NCBI RefSeq assembly: GCF_034421375.1
Contig: NZ_CP139779.1
Location: forward strand, 186,001-250,000
Source: Microbacterium invictum
GTDB taxonomy: Bacteria; Actinomycetota; Actinomycetes; Actinomycetales; Microbacteriaceae
DNA: 64,000 nucleotides
Direction of reading: 5' to 3'
Positions 24,215 to 33,700 of this stretch are shown here, one piece after another. The stretch's first letter is position 1; each line of letters begins with the position of its first letter. The translations under genes were made by a program, and so were the position numbers. The notes below the pieces were generated by a model, which saw only the letters and a program-made list of their open reading frames with translations, did no database searches and had not been told where the DNA came from.

Positions 24215-25378
24215 ATGGAGCGCGACATCTACGACGAGGACCACGAGGCGTTCCGCGACGTCGTCAAGGAGTTCTGCAAGCGCTACGTCACCAACGAAAA
24301 GCGAGAGAAGTGGGATGCCGACGGGCAGATCGATCGCGAGACGCTGCGCGCCGCGGGTGACGCCGGTGTGATGGGACTCTCGGTCCCCGAGGAGTACGGC
24401 GGCGCCGGGATGCTGCAGGACTACCGTTTCCGCGCGATCGTCAACGAAGAGGTCATCGCCGCGGGTGCCGGGTCGCTCGCGGGCGCCTTCGGCATCCAGG
24501 ACGACCTCGCCGTGCCCTACCTCGTGCACATGGGCACCGACGCCCAGAAGCAGAAGTGGCTGCCGGGCATGGCGACCGGCGAGATCATCGGCGCCCTCGC
24601 CATGAGCGAGCCGGGTGCCGGTAGCGACCTGCGCGGCATCTCGACCACCGCGAAGAAGGTCGACGGCGGGTACCTCGTCAACGGGGCGAAGACGTTCATC
24701 TCCAGCGGCGCGAGCGCCGATGTCGTGGTCACCTTCGTCAAGACGGGGGAGGGAAATCGCCCCGAGGCGTTCAGCCTGCTGCTCATCGAGACCTCGTCGG
24801 AGGGCTTCGACCACGGCAAGAAGCTGCAGAAGATGGGCTTCCACGGCCACGACACCGCCGAGCTGTCCTTCACCGACGTGTTCGTGCCCGAGGAGAACCT
24901 CATCAGCGGCACCGAGGGGCAGGGCTTCATCCAGCTGATGATGAACCTGCCGCTCGAGCGCCTGTCCATCGGCGTCGCGGGGGCGGCGGCCGCGCAGGCG
25001 GCGCTGGACTGGACCCTCGACTACACCCGCAGCCGCGAGGCGTTCGGGCAGCGGATCATCGACTTCCAGAACTCCCGCTTCCAGATGGCGGATGTCGCCA
25101 CCACCGTCGACGCCCTCTGGGCGTACATCGACCGGGCCCTGCTGGCGTACCGCGACGGCAAGCTCAGCGCGGAAGAGGCGGCGAAGGTGAAGTTCTGGGC
25201 GACCGAGCGCGAATGGGACGTGCTCGACGCCTGCGTGCAGCTGCACGGCGGGTACGGCTACATCACCGAGTACCCGATCGCCCGCGCGTTCCTCGACGCG
25301 CGCGTGCACCGCATCTACGGCGGCACGAACGAGATCATGCGCGAGATCGTGGGGCGGCAGCTCGCCGGCAAGCGCTGA
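24215..25378 (+). CDS. Acyl-CoA dehydrogenase
   Basis: 387 residues, ATG with GAGAGGGAGG upstream. FAD-dependent oxidation of an acyl-CoA at the alpha-beta bond. Domains appear in family order: an N-terminal helical domain ending in VPEEYGGAGM, the beta barrel with ALAMSEPGAGSDLRGI and NGAKTFISSGASAD, and the C-terminal helices with QLHGGYGYITEYPIARAFLD and RIYGGTNEIMREIVGR. The catalytic Glu in the usual YGG-T-N-E region is present. The acyl chain length cannot be judged. It stands alone, followed by about 320 bases without a gene. Confidence 0.92.
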   Translation: MERDIYDEDHEAFRDVVKEFCKRYVTNEKREKWDADGQIDRETLRAAGDAGVMGLSVPEEYGGAGMLQDYRFRAIVNEEVIAAGAGSLAGAFGIQDDLAVPYLVHMGTDAQKQKWLPGMATGEIIGALAMSEPGAGSDLRGISTTAKKVDGGYLVNGAKTFISSGASADVVVTFVKTGEGNRPEAFSLLLIETSSEGFDHGKKLQKMGFHGHDTAELSFTDVFVPEENLISGTEGQGFIQLMMNLPLERLSIGVAGAAAAQAALDWTLDYTRSREAFGQRIIDFQNSRFQMADVATTVDALWAYIDRALLAYRDGKLSAEEAAKVKFWATEREWDVLDACVQLHGGYGYITEYPIARAFLDARVHRIYGGTNEIMREIVGRQLAGKR

Positions 25379-25699
25379 GGCGCGGCATCCCTCTTCGCCG
25401 GGCATTGGCTCCCCTTGCCGCGCCGCGCCCAGGGCCGGCCGCGCCGCTCGCCGCGGCCCGCCTGTGCCCGAGGCTGACCGCCTCGCCTCGCTCCGCCCGC
25501 CCCGCCCTTCCGGTCACAGAGTCGCGCGAAGGTCACAGCATTCGCGCGAAAGCTGCGATATACGCGTGATTCTGTGACGCACGTCGGGGGAGGTGGCTCG
25601 CTGCGGCGCGGGCGCGGGCACGGGCCGCACGGGCGCGCGCCGCACCGGCGCGCGAGGGAGGCGCGAAGGCGAGACTCGCCGCCGGCCGGATGACCGCCG
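25379..25699. other. 321-base intergenic region, no gene supported
   Basis: Contains one family B inverted-repeat element (25513-25578) and a Gly/Arg-type GC run around 25610-25660. It lies between converging genes, so terminators are expected; no coding frame has a plausible start or composition. Confidence 0.6.
25513..25578. repeat. Family B inverted-repeat element, copy 2
   Basis: Arms GTCACAGAGTCGCGCG (25513-25528) and CGCGTGATTCTGTGAC (25563-25578) pair at 14 of 16 positions. The right arm matches 7127-7142 in full. Both copies span about 65 bases and lie beyond the 3' end of a gene. Confidence 0.8.
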
Positions 25700-26539
25700 T
25701 CAGCGAGCGAGCGGGGCGGCGAACAGCACGGCGCTCGCGACCCAGAACGCCAGGGTGAACACCGTGTCGCGGGGGCGCCACGGCACGAGGTTCCGCTCGG
25801 TGCGGTCGGGGTAGGCGCCGAAGGCGCGGGAGTCCATCGCGAGCGCCACCCGCTCGGCGTGCCGGATCGCGCCGGCCAGGAGCGGGACGACGTACCCGAT
25901 CCACCGGCGGAGTGCGGCGAAGGGCCCCCGCCCACCGTGCGCGCCGCGCACGCGATGCGCCTGGCGGATGACGTCGAGTTCGTAGCCGAAGCGGGGCACG
26001 AACCGGAACGCCGCGAGTGCGGTGTATCCGATCCGGTACGGCACCCGCAGCTGCTGCACCATGGCGCGGACGAGGTCGGGGCCGGTGACCGACAGCCCGG
26101 CGATGAGGGCGAGCGAGACGATGGCCGCGATCCGAAGGCCCGTGGCGACGCCCACCTCGAGGGCTCCGCCGTAGAGGGTCCAGTCGCCGATCCGCCAGAC
26201 CGCGACGCTCTGGTCGACGCGCTCCGGGTCGGTCCACAGGGCGAAGCTCAGCGCCAGCACCGCGGCGAACGCGGGAACGGCGAGGAGGAACCCGACGAGC
26301 CGCGGGGTGAAGCGCACCCCGATGAGCAGCACCGCGTAGGCCAGCAGCAGGAAGGCGGCCGGGGTCGCGGCATCCCTCACGAAAACCAGCCCCAGCATGG
26401 CCGGTGCCGGCGCGAGGAGCGACGCGAGCGGATTGATGCCGTACAGGAAGCGGAGCGGCGACGCCTCGACGCGATCGGCGTACGGGTCGAACCGGCCGCG
26501 GGTCGCCTGGGCCGCGGTGACGGGCCCGGTGACCGTCAT
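25700..26539 (-). CDS. ECF transporter T component (EcfT/CbiQ-like)
   Basis: 279 residues from the ATG at 26539. Five to six membrane helices are followed by a long amphipathic region, with the two Ala-Arg-Gly-type coupling motifs expected of EcfT: here AHRVRGAHGG and AMDSRAFGAY. These bind the ATPase grooves. Its start overlaps the ATPase stop by four bases, so A and T are one message. Usual length for the family is 250-280. The S component is encoded separately at 30043-30645, not after this gene. Confidence 0.9.
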   Translation of the reverse strand: MTVTGPVTAAQATRGRFDPYADRVEASPLRFLYGINPLASLLAPAPAMLGLVFVRDAATPAAFLLLAYAVLLIGVRFTPRLVGFLLAVPAFAAVLALSFALWTDPERVDQSVAVWRIGDWTLYGGALEVGVATGLRIAAIVSLALIAGLSVTGPDLVRAMVQQLRVPYRIGYTALAAFRFVPRFGYELDVIRQAHRVRGAHGGRGPFAALRRWIGYVVPLLAGAIRHAERVALAMDSRAFGAYPDRTERNLVPWRPRDTVFTLAFWVASAVLFAAPLAR

Positions 26540-28437
26540 GGCGCACCGCCGGGAAGGTCGGCCAGGCGGGTGACCCGACGGAGGGACGGATGCCGCTGAA
26601 GCGCCGTCATCGCGCGGGCGAGCGGGGGCGCGGCGAGGCCGGTGGACCCGAGCAGGGCCAGGTCGGAGAGGATGTCGGCGGGCGCGCCTGCGGCGCGGAT
26701 GCGCCCGTCGTCGACCACCACGACACGGTCGGCGTGCTCGGCGACCAGCTGCATGTCGTGCGAGACGACGAGCACCGTCGTGCCGTCGGCGTTCAGATCC
26801 GCGAGGAGAGTGAGGAGCTCGTCGGCGCGCGCACGGTCCTGACCGAAGGTGGGCTCGTCGAGGGCCAGCACCGGTGCACCCGTCACGAGCGCCGTGGCGA
26901 CGGAGAGGCGGCGCTTCTGCCCGCCCGAGAGGAGGAACGGGTGGGTGGCGGCTTTGTCAGACAGGCCGAAGCGGGCGAGGATCCCGGCGGTCCGCGCGCC
27001 GACCTCGTCGTCGGGAAGGCGCTGGAGGCGCAGCCCGTGCGCGACCTCGTCGAACACGCTGCGGGTGATGAACTGGTGCTCGGGGTTCTGGAAGACGAAG
27101 CCCACGCGGCGCGCGAGGGTGCGGATGTCGGCGCGGGCGACATCCGTTCCGCCGACCGTGACGGTCCCCCTCGGGGGACGGATGACGCCGGCGACCGCCT
27201 GCAGCAGCGTGGTCTTGCCGGCGCCGTTGGCGCCGACGATGGCGACGAACTCGCCCGCGGCGACGTCGAGGTCGACGCCGTGCAGGATCTCGGTGCCGCC
27301 GCGGCGGACTGTGAGGTTTCGCACCTCGACGGCAGGGGTGGGTGCGGGTGCGGTCGTGGGGCGCGCGCCGCGCGCGGCGCCGGCTGGGCCGGGCTCGCGG
27401 TCGAGGCGAGGAGATTCGGCCGAGACGCGGACGTTCGACGCGGAGAAGTCCGCGTCCGGGCCGATCGTACGCGCCTCGAGGGGGGAGGAGGGCGGAAGCG
27501 GGGACGCGGAGGATGCGGTGAAGGGGGACGCGAGAGCGGGGGCGGCGTCGAGCGCGGCGGTCAGCTCGGCGGGGGTCAGGGGGAGCGGGTCGAGGGCGTA
27601 CCCTGCGGCGCGGAGCCGCAGCGCGGCGAGGGTCGAGACCGGGAGCCAGACCCCCATCTCGTGGAGCTCATGCGCGCGGGTGCGCAGCACGTGGTCGGTC
27701 GATCCGTCGGCGAAGAGCCGCCCCTCGGCGTCGAGGACGACGACCCGGTTGACCAGGTCGACGGCGGCGTCGAGGTTGTGCTCGACGAGCAGGATCGCCC
27801 GGTCGCCCGCGGCGACGATCTCGGCGAGGGCGGCGTAGACCTCGTCGATCCCCCGCGGGTCGAGGTTCGCCGTCGGCTCGTCGAGGACCAGCAGCGGTGA
27901 TCCGAGGGCCAGGGCGCAGGCGATCGCGAGTCGCTGGCGGCCGCCGCCGGAGAGCCGGTCGGGGTTCTCGCGACGTCGCTCCCACAGGCCGACGCGGCGC
28001 AGCGCCGCCTCGGCGCGCCCGAGCACCTCGCCGACCGGCAGGCGCAGGTTCTCGGGCCCGAACGCGACCTCGTCGAGGAGGGTGCCGGTGACGAGCTGGG
28101 CGTCCGGGTCCTGGAAGACCATCCCGACCCGGGTGCTGAGCGTCGACACGGGGGTGGCGGCGACGTCGAGGCCGTCGACGTCGAGGTCGCCGACGACCGT
28201 GGCGGGGATCGCCTGCGGAATCAGACCGTTCAGCGCAAGGGTGAGCGTCGACTTGCCCGAACCGCTGGGCCCCAGCAGCAGCACCACCTCGCCCGGTGCG
28301 ACGTCGAGGGTCGCGGCCGCGGGCGTCGCGACATCCGCTCCCTCGTGGGTGATCGCGACGTCCCGAGCCCGGAGGAGGCGCGGGCCGGCGGCCCGCGCCG
28401 TGCGCGGAGCGGCCTGGTCGCGGGGGTGGGCGGGCAT
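26536..28437 (-). CDS. Fused ECF transporter ATPase (A and A' domains in one chain)
   Basis: 633 residues from the ATG at 28437. It carries two complete ABC domains. Domain 1 (about 25-260) has LLLGPSGSGKST, LSGGGRQRLAIA and LLVLDEPTANLDPRG. Domain 2 (about 380-620) has FVAIVGANGAGKTT, LSGGQKRRLSVA and VLALDEPTFGQDRARA. The linker between them is long and Pro/Ala-rich. This is the YkoD/EcfAA' layout that powers group-I-like or YkoEDC ECF importers. A DtxR-like box lies 29 bases upstream. It reads directly into the T component. Confidence 0.93.
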   Translation of the reverse strand: MPAHPRDQAAPRTARAAGPRLLRARDVAITHEGADVATPAAATLDVAPGEVVLLLGPSGSGKSTLTLALNGLIPQAIPATVVGDLDVDGLDVAATPVSTLSTRVGMVFQDPDAQLVTGTLLDEVAFGPENLRLPVGEVLGRAEAALRRVGLWERRRENPDRLSGGGRQRLAIACALALGSPLLVLDEPTANLDPRGIDEVYAALAEIVAAGDRAILLVEHNLDAAVDLVNRVVVLDAEGRLFADGSTDHVLRTRAHELHEMGVWLPVSTLAALRLRAAGYALDPLPLTPAELTAALDAAPALASPFTASSASPLPPSSPLEARTIGPDADFSASNVRVSAESPRLDREPGPAGAARGARPTTAPAPTPAVEVRNLTVRRGGTEILHGVDLDVAAGEFVAIVGANGAGKTTLLQAVAGVIRPPRGTVTVGGTDVARADIRTLARRVGFVFQNPEHQFITRSVFDEVAHGLRLQRLPDDEVGARTAGILARFGLSDKAATHPFLLSGGQKRRLSVATALVTGAPVLALDEPTFGQDRARADELLTLLADLNADGTTVLVVSHDMQLVAEHADRVVVVDDGRIRAAGAPADILSDLALLGSTGLAAPPLARAMTALQRHPSLRRVTRLADLPGGAP

Positions 28438-28465
28438 GGGTCCTCGATCACTCGGTACCCCCAAC

Positions 28466-28484
28466 TTAGCCTGCCCTAACCTCG
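28466..28484 (-). promoter_or_regulatory. DtxR/IdeR-like iron box in front of the ECF ATPase gene
   Basis: TTAGCCTGCCCTAACCTCG matches 13 of 19 positions of the actinobacterial DtxR/IdeR consensus (TTAGGTTAGSCTAACCTAA) and keeps the AGGTTAGG half on the minus strand. It is 29 bases from the ATG of the divergently facing ATPase, where a repressor would cover the promoter. Confidence 0.55.
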
Positions 28485-28541
28485 CCCGGCGGGGCGGTCT
28501 CTCGACGTCGAGCGCAGCCCCGGGGCGCTGGTTGCCGGCAC

Positions 28542-28637
28542 GTCGTGTCCCGAACTCCTGCAGGTGTGCGCGCGGCGCGGTCCAAAACCCCGGACCGGGG
28601 CGCTGCGCGCCGAATCTGCAGGAGTTCGGGACGCGAC
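28542..28637. repeat. Family C long inverted repeat, 96 bases
   Basis: Outer arms at 28542-28562 and 28617-28637 pair at 20 of 21 bases; the central 16 (GTCCCGAACTCCTGCA and its complement) are perfect. The interior can form a smaller hairpin with GGTCC and GGACC arms. It occupies the space between the divergent ECF ATPase and DD-peptidase genes. Confidence 0.85.
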
Positions 28638-28711
28638 ACCCCGCGACTCCCGTCTCGGGCCTCGCGCTTTCCCGCGCGACGAGGTAAGCATGAGGGGCTG
28701 AAGGAGGAGCA

Positions 28712-30067
28712 GTGACGACGGAGCTGGACGAGCCGGGCGGTTTCGCCGACTTCGACGCCCTCGTGCGCGACGCCGCACGGGCACCCGAGGGACTGGCCGA
28801 CGTCGATCCCCGGCGCCGCCGGCGGCGGCGCTGGATCGGCTGGACGGTCGCCCTGGTGATCCTCGCCCTCGTGATCGGCGGACCGACGGCATACGTGACC
28901 TGGGCGCTGACCGCGCCGCTCCCGGCCGCCTCGGCGTCCTTTACCGAGCCGGCCGTCCCGGTCACCGCCGCCGCGACGCTCTCGCTCCCCGCCCAGGGGT
29001 CGTCGGCCATCAGCGTCGCCGGCGGGAACGAGTATCTCGGCGCGGAGGCGGCCGGCATCTGGGCGACCTCCGGCCCGCAGGAGCCGGCCGCGATGGCGAG
29101 CATCACCAAGCTCATCACCGCGCTCGTCGTGCTCGACGCCCACCCGCTCGCGAGCCCCGAGGACCAGGGTCCGACCCTCTGGTTCGACGGCGCCGACGAG
29201 GATCTCTATGACACCTACTACGTGCAGAACGTCACGATCGCGCCGATGCCGGCGGGCAGTTCGATGACCCTCCGCGGCGCGCTCGCCACGATGCTCATCC
29301 CGTCGGCCAGCAACTACGCCGACGTGGTCTCGACCTGGGCCTTCGGGTCACGGGCCGGCTTCGTCGCGGCGGCCCGCGCCTGGCTCGACGGCCACGGCCT
29401 CGCCCAGACCACCGTGGTCGACCCGACGGGCATCAGCCCCCGGAACACCAGCACTCCCGCCGACCTCATCGCGCTCGGGCGCATCGCCGCGGCGCACCCC
29501 GACATCGCGGCGATCGTCGACACCCCGTCGGCGACGATCGGCAGCGCGGGCATCGTCAACAACACCAACGGTCTGCTCGGCACCGCCGGCATCACCGGTC
29601 TCAAGACCGGCAACCTCGGCGCCGGCACATTCGCCTTCCTGTACACCTCGCGGCTCGACGTCGGCGTGGGCACACCGCTCGCGGTCGTCGGCGTGATGCT
29701 CGGGGGTCAATCCCGCGAGTCGGTCAACGGCGACGTGCTGCGGCTGCTCGGGAGCATCCAGGAAGGCTTCCACGACGTGCCCCTGGTGACCGCCGGTCAG
29801 CAGCTCGGAGACGTCACGGCCCCGTGGGGTGGGGCGGCGCGCGTGGTGACCGCGTCGGCCGCAGACATCCGCACCTGGTCGGACACGCCGATCACGGTGA
29901 CCTCCGACATCCGAACCCCCGAGACTTACGTCGACGGCGAGGTGATCGGCTCGATCACCTGGACCGCGGGGCCGCGGACGGCGACCGTCGACGTCGTGAT
30001 CGAGGGCGAGATCGAACCGCCCACCGAGTGGTGGCGGCTGACTCACCCCTCCGAGCTGGGCGGCTGA
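28712..30067 (+). CDS. S11-type D-alanyl-D-alanine carboxypeptidase-like protein
   Basis: 451 residues from GTG 28712 (GGAGGAGCA upstream). An Asp/Arg-rich cytoplasmic start and one membrane helix at about 42-60 precede the penicillin-binding-protein fold. The serine motif S-I-T-K is present (Ser130, Lys133), and K-T-G lies at 298-300 in GLKTGNLG. The second motif, normally S-x-N, reads Ser198-Ala-Ser200 followed by Asn201, so the catalytic-site Asn is displaced or lost. The role in wall D-Ala trimming is therefore probable but not certain. Its 3' end overlaps the convergent ECF S gene by 25 bases, and it sits between the two halves of that transporter. Confidence 0.82.
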   Translation: MTTELDEPGGFADFDALVRDAARAPEGLADVDPRRRRRRRWIGWTVALVILALVIGGPTAYVTWALTAPLPAASASFTEPAVPVTAAATLSLPAQGSSAISVAGGNEYLGAEAAGIWATSGPQEPAAMASITKLITALVVLDAHPLASPEDQGPTLWFDGADEDLYDTYYVQNVTIAPMPAGSSMTLRGALATMLIPSASNYADVVSTWAFGSRAGFVAAARAWLDGHGLAQTTVVDPTGISPRNTSTPADLIALGRIAAAHPDIAAIVDTPSATIGSAGIVNNTNGLLGTAGITGLKTGNLGAGTFAFLYTSRLDVGVGTPLAVVGVMLGGQSRESVNGDVLRLLGSIQEGFHDVPLVTAGQQLGDVTAPWGGAARVVTASAADIRTWSDTPITVTSDIRTPETYVDGEVIGSITWTAGPRTATVDVVIEGEIEPPTEWWRLTHPSELGG

Positions 30068-30645
30068 GCCTTGGGGGCCGGGGCCGGGGCGGGAAGCGGC
30101 GCGACCGGCGGTCTCACCCCCGCGCGGCGCAGTGCGCGACCGATGCCGAGCCCGACCGCGGTCCAGGCGATCGGGCCAATGACGAAGAGGGCGACGTAGA
30201 CCACCTGCTGCCACTGGCGGAACTGCGTCACATCGGCGGCGAACCAGATCGCCGCGCCGATCACCACGCCCACGACCACCGCCGACACGAAGAAGCGCCA
30301 AGGCTCCCATCGGCGATAACTCGTGAGGGCGGCGACCCCCTCCTGCAGCAGACCGATCAGGATCGCCGTCCCGATGTAGCGCCCGATCCACACCGGCACG
30401 ACGGCACTCGCCACGAGCGCGGCGATGACATGCGTGAGCAGCGCGACCCAGGGCTGGCGCAGGAGCTCCTGCGCGATCACTCCGGGAAGGACATGGATGC
30501 CGAGGACGAGGCCGTACAGGATCGGCCAGGCCGCCACGATCACGCCGCTGAGGGCTCCGGCGCCGGCCTGCAGCACGCCCGTCGCCACGCCGATCGCCGC
30601 GCACGTCAGAAGCACGCGAGTCGTCAGGGGCGCGGGTCGGGCCAC
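30043..30645 (-). CDS. ECF transporter S component (YkoE-like)
   Basis: 200 residues from GTG 30645, with GGAGG four bases before. Five or six hydrophobic helices run through the protein. The features that place it in the YkoE-type substrate-binding family are IHVLPGVIAQELLRQPW, the HVIAALVASA helix and GLLQEGVAALTSYRRW, followed by a Pro/Ala-rich cytoplasmic tail. The substrate is unknown. It lies on the same strand as the ATPase and T genes but 1.6 kb upstream of them, with the DD-peptidase on the other strand between. No ATPase or T gene lies nearer, so this is the likely S partner. Confidence 0.75.
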   Translation of the reverse strand: MARPAPLTTRVLLTCAAIGVATGVLQAGAGALSGVIVAAWPILYGLVLGIHVLPGVIAQELLRQPWVALLTHVIAALVASAVVPVWIGRYIGTAILIGLLQEGVAALTSYRRWEPWRFFVSAVVVGVVIGAAIWFAADVTQFRQWQQVVYVALFVIGPIAWTAVGLGIGRALRRAGVRPPVAPLPAPAPAPKAQPPSSEG

Positions 30646-30787
30646 CCCTCCAGCGTACGGCGGATCTCATCGAGTTCTCATCTGGAATGCGTTCTCTGAG
30701 TTTCCCCTGTGAGTTACGTTAGCCCGACGTGCGCGCCGATGACGCCGCGCACGCCTCGCTCTACACCATCCTCGTTGGGAGCCTTCT

Positions 30788-33700
30788 ATGGGTCGATCCT
30801 CCGTGCGAGCAGCCGCGGTCGTCACACTCGCCGCCCTGTTCACCGGGTCCGCAGCAACCGGCGCCTATGCCGCGACACCCGTGGAGGAGGTGACACCCCC
30901 CACTCCCATCGATTCCCCCACCGGCTCGTACATCGTGCTGCTCGAGGAAGAGCCGGTCGCGACCTACGAAGGCGGCGAGGCGGGCCTCGCGCCCACCAAG
31001 CCGGGCGACGGCGAGAAGCTCGACACGCAGTCGCAGGCGGTCGAGGAGTATTCGACCTTCCTCTCCGAACGACAGCAGGATGTCGCTGCCGAGACCGGCG
31101 TCGACCCCGCGGCCACCTACCAGCTGACCCTCAACGGCTTCAGCGCGAAGATGTCGCCCGAGCAGGCCGCCAAGGTCGCCGGGACGGACGGTGTCATCGG
31201 CGTGTACCCCGACGAGATCCGCCACCCCGACGCGGTTCCCTCCACCGAATTCCTCGGGCTCGAGGGCGCCGGCGGCGTGTGGGAGCAGGTCGGCGGTGTG
31301 GATGCCGCGGGTGAGGGTGTCGTCGTCGGTGTCATCGACACCGGTATCGCGCCCGAGAACCCCTCGTTCGCCGGTGACCCGCTGGGCACGACGCCGGGCA
31401 CGGGTGAGCCCTACCTCGAGGGCAACGAGGTCGTCTTCGACAAGGCGGACGGCACGCAGTTCCGCGCGGAGCGCGTGACCGGCGAGGCGTGGGACGAGTC
31501 GGCGTACTCCACCAAGCTGATCGGCGCGCGGTACTTCGGCGACGGCGCCGCCGCCGCCGGCTTCACCTTCGAGGCCGACTACCTCTCGCCCCGCGACAAC
31601 GACGGGCACGGCTCGCACACCGCCGGCACCGCCGCGGGCAACGACCAGGTCGCCGCGTCGATCGAGGGTATCGACCTCGGCGCGATCTCGGGTGTCGCCC
31701 CGGCCGCGAAGGTCTCGGCCTACAAGGCCTGCTGGGCGGGCCCCGACCCGCTCGTCACCGAGGACGACATCTGCGCCCTGAGCGACCTGCTCGACGCGAT
31801 CGACACCGCGGTGGCCGACGGCGTCGACGTCATCAACTACTCGATCGGTGGCGGTGCAGCATCCTCCACCTGGCAGCCGGACGACATCTCGTTCTTCAAC
31901 GCGGCCATCGCGGGTGTCTTCGTGTCGGTCAGCGCCGGCAACAGCGGCCCCGACGCCTCGACCGCCGACCACGCCTCGCCCTGGTACGCCACCGTCGCCG
32001 CGTCGACGATCCCGACCTGGGAGGGCAGCGTCCAACTGCCGAACGGCTTCCTCGAAGCCGGTGCGTCGGTCACCGTGCAGGAGGGTGAGGAGGTCACCGG
32101 TCCGGTCGTCTACGCCGGCGACATCCCCGCCGCCGGCGCGAACGCCGCCGATGCCGCACTGTGCTTCCTGGACACCGTCGATCCCGCGCAGGCCGCGGGC
32201 AAGATCGTCGTCTGCGACCGCGGCGTGAACGCGCGCGTGGAGAAGTCGCAGGAGGTCGCCGCCGCCGGCGGAACCGGGATGATCCTCGTGAACGTCACCC
32301 CCGGGTCGCTCGACAACGACTTCCACTCGGTTCCGACCGTGCACCTGGATGCCGCTGCGCGCCCCGCGCTGCTGGACTACGTCCAGAACACCGTCGACCC
32401 CACGGCGACCCTTATCGGCGGCAACATCACCGGCAACGAGACCCCGGTGCCGCAGGTGGCGGGCTTCTCGAGCCGCGGCCCGATGCTCGCCGACGGCAGT
32501 GATGTGCTGAAGCCCGACATCGCCGCACCCGGTGTGGCGATCCTCGCCGCGGTGCAGAACGACGCCGACGGCAACCCCGCGTACGGTGTGCTCTCGGGCA
32601 CCTCGATGGCGGCGCCGCACATCGCCGGGCTCGGAGCGCTCTATCTCGGTGAGAACCCGCTGGCCACGCCCGACGAGGTCAAGTCGGCGATGATGACCAC
32701 CGCCTACGACACCGTGAACGCCGACGGGACGGCGAACACCGACCCGTTCGCGCAGGGCGCCGGCCAGGTCGATGCGCGACGCTTCCTCGACCCGGGTCTG
32801 CTGTACCTCAACGGCCCGGCCGACTGGGCGGCGTTCGTGGAGGGCGTGGGCAACTTCGACTTCGAGGGCGTCGAGCCCATCGACGGCAGCGACCTGAACC
32901 TCGCCTCGATCGCGATCGGCACGCTCTCGAGCGAGCAGACCGTGACCCGCACCCTCACCGCGACGCGCCCCGGCACGTACACGGTGGAGGCCTCGATCCC
33001 GGGCGTGAACGTCTCGGTCGAGCCGTCGACCCTCACCTTCGGGGCAGCCGGCGAGAGCCAGTCGTTCTCGGTGACGATCTCGAACGCCACGGCTCCGGTC
33101 GAGCAGTGGGCGACGGGCTTCCTCACCTGGACCGGTGGCGACGGCACCACGGTGCGCTCGCCGCTCGCGGTGCAGCCCGTGACGGCGGATGCTCCGGCGA
33201 CCGCGTCGGGCCAGGGGATCACCGGCAGCACCGACGTGACCATCACGCCCGGCGTGACCGGCGACCTCGCGCTGAACCTCTCGGGCCTCGCCCCGGTGAC
33301 CCTGCTCACCGACCCGGCGAACCCCGTCGAGGGCCACACCGGAAACGAGAACTCCGGTGACGAGAACGGCGACATCGCGTGGATCGTCGACGTGGCCGAG
33401 GGCGCGACGCTCGCGCAGTGGAAGCTGGACTCGTCGGATGACGAGGGCAGCGACCTCGACCTGTTCATCTACCGCGTGGTGGCCCCGGATGACCTCCGCT
33501 ACTACGAGTCGTGGACGTCGGCGACGGCATCGGCTGACGAGCAGGTGAGCCTGGACGACCCCGAGGCGGGGACGTACCTGGTCATCGCGAACATGTACTC
33601 GATCACGCAGCCCCTCACGTGGGACCTCACGTCGGCGGTCGTCACCCCGGGTGGCGCGGGCTCGTTCACCGCGACGCCGAACCCGCTGCCCGTGCAGCAG

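Noticed and set aside
28437..28712. TPP or other vitamin riboswitch for the ECF genes
   Set aside because: I looked for the thi-box core and similar motifs in both candidate leaders and saw none; the region is filled by the family C repeat.
30646..30787. Iron box before the ECF S component
   Set aside because: GTTACGTTAGCCCG is suggestive but only a few consensus positions agree, far fewer than at 28466.
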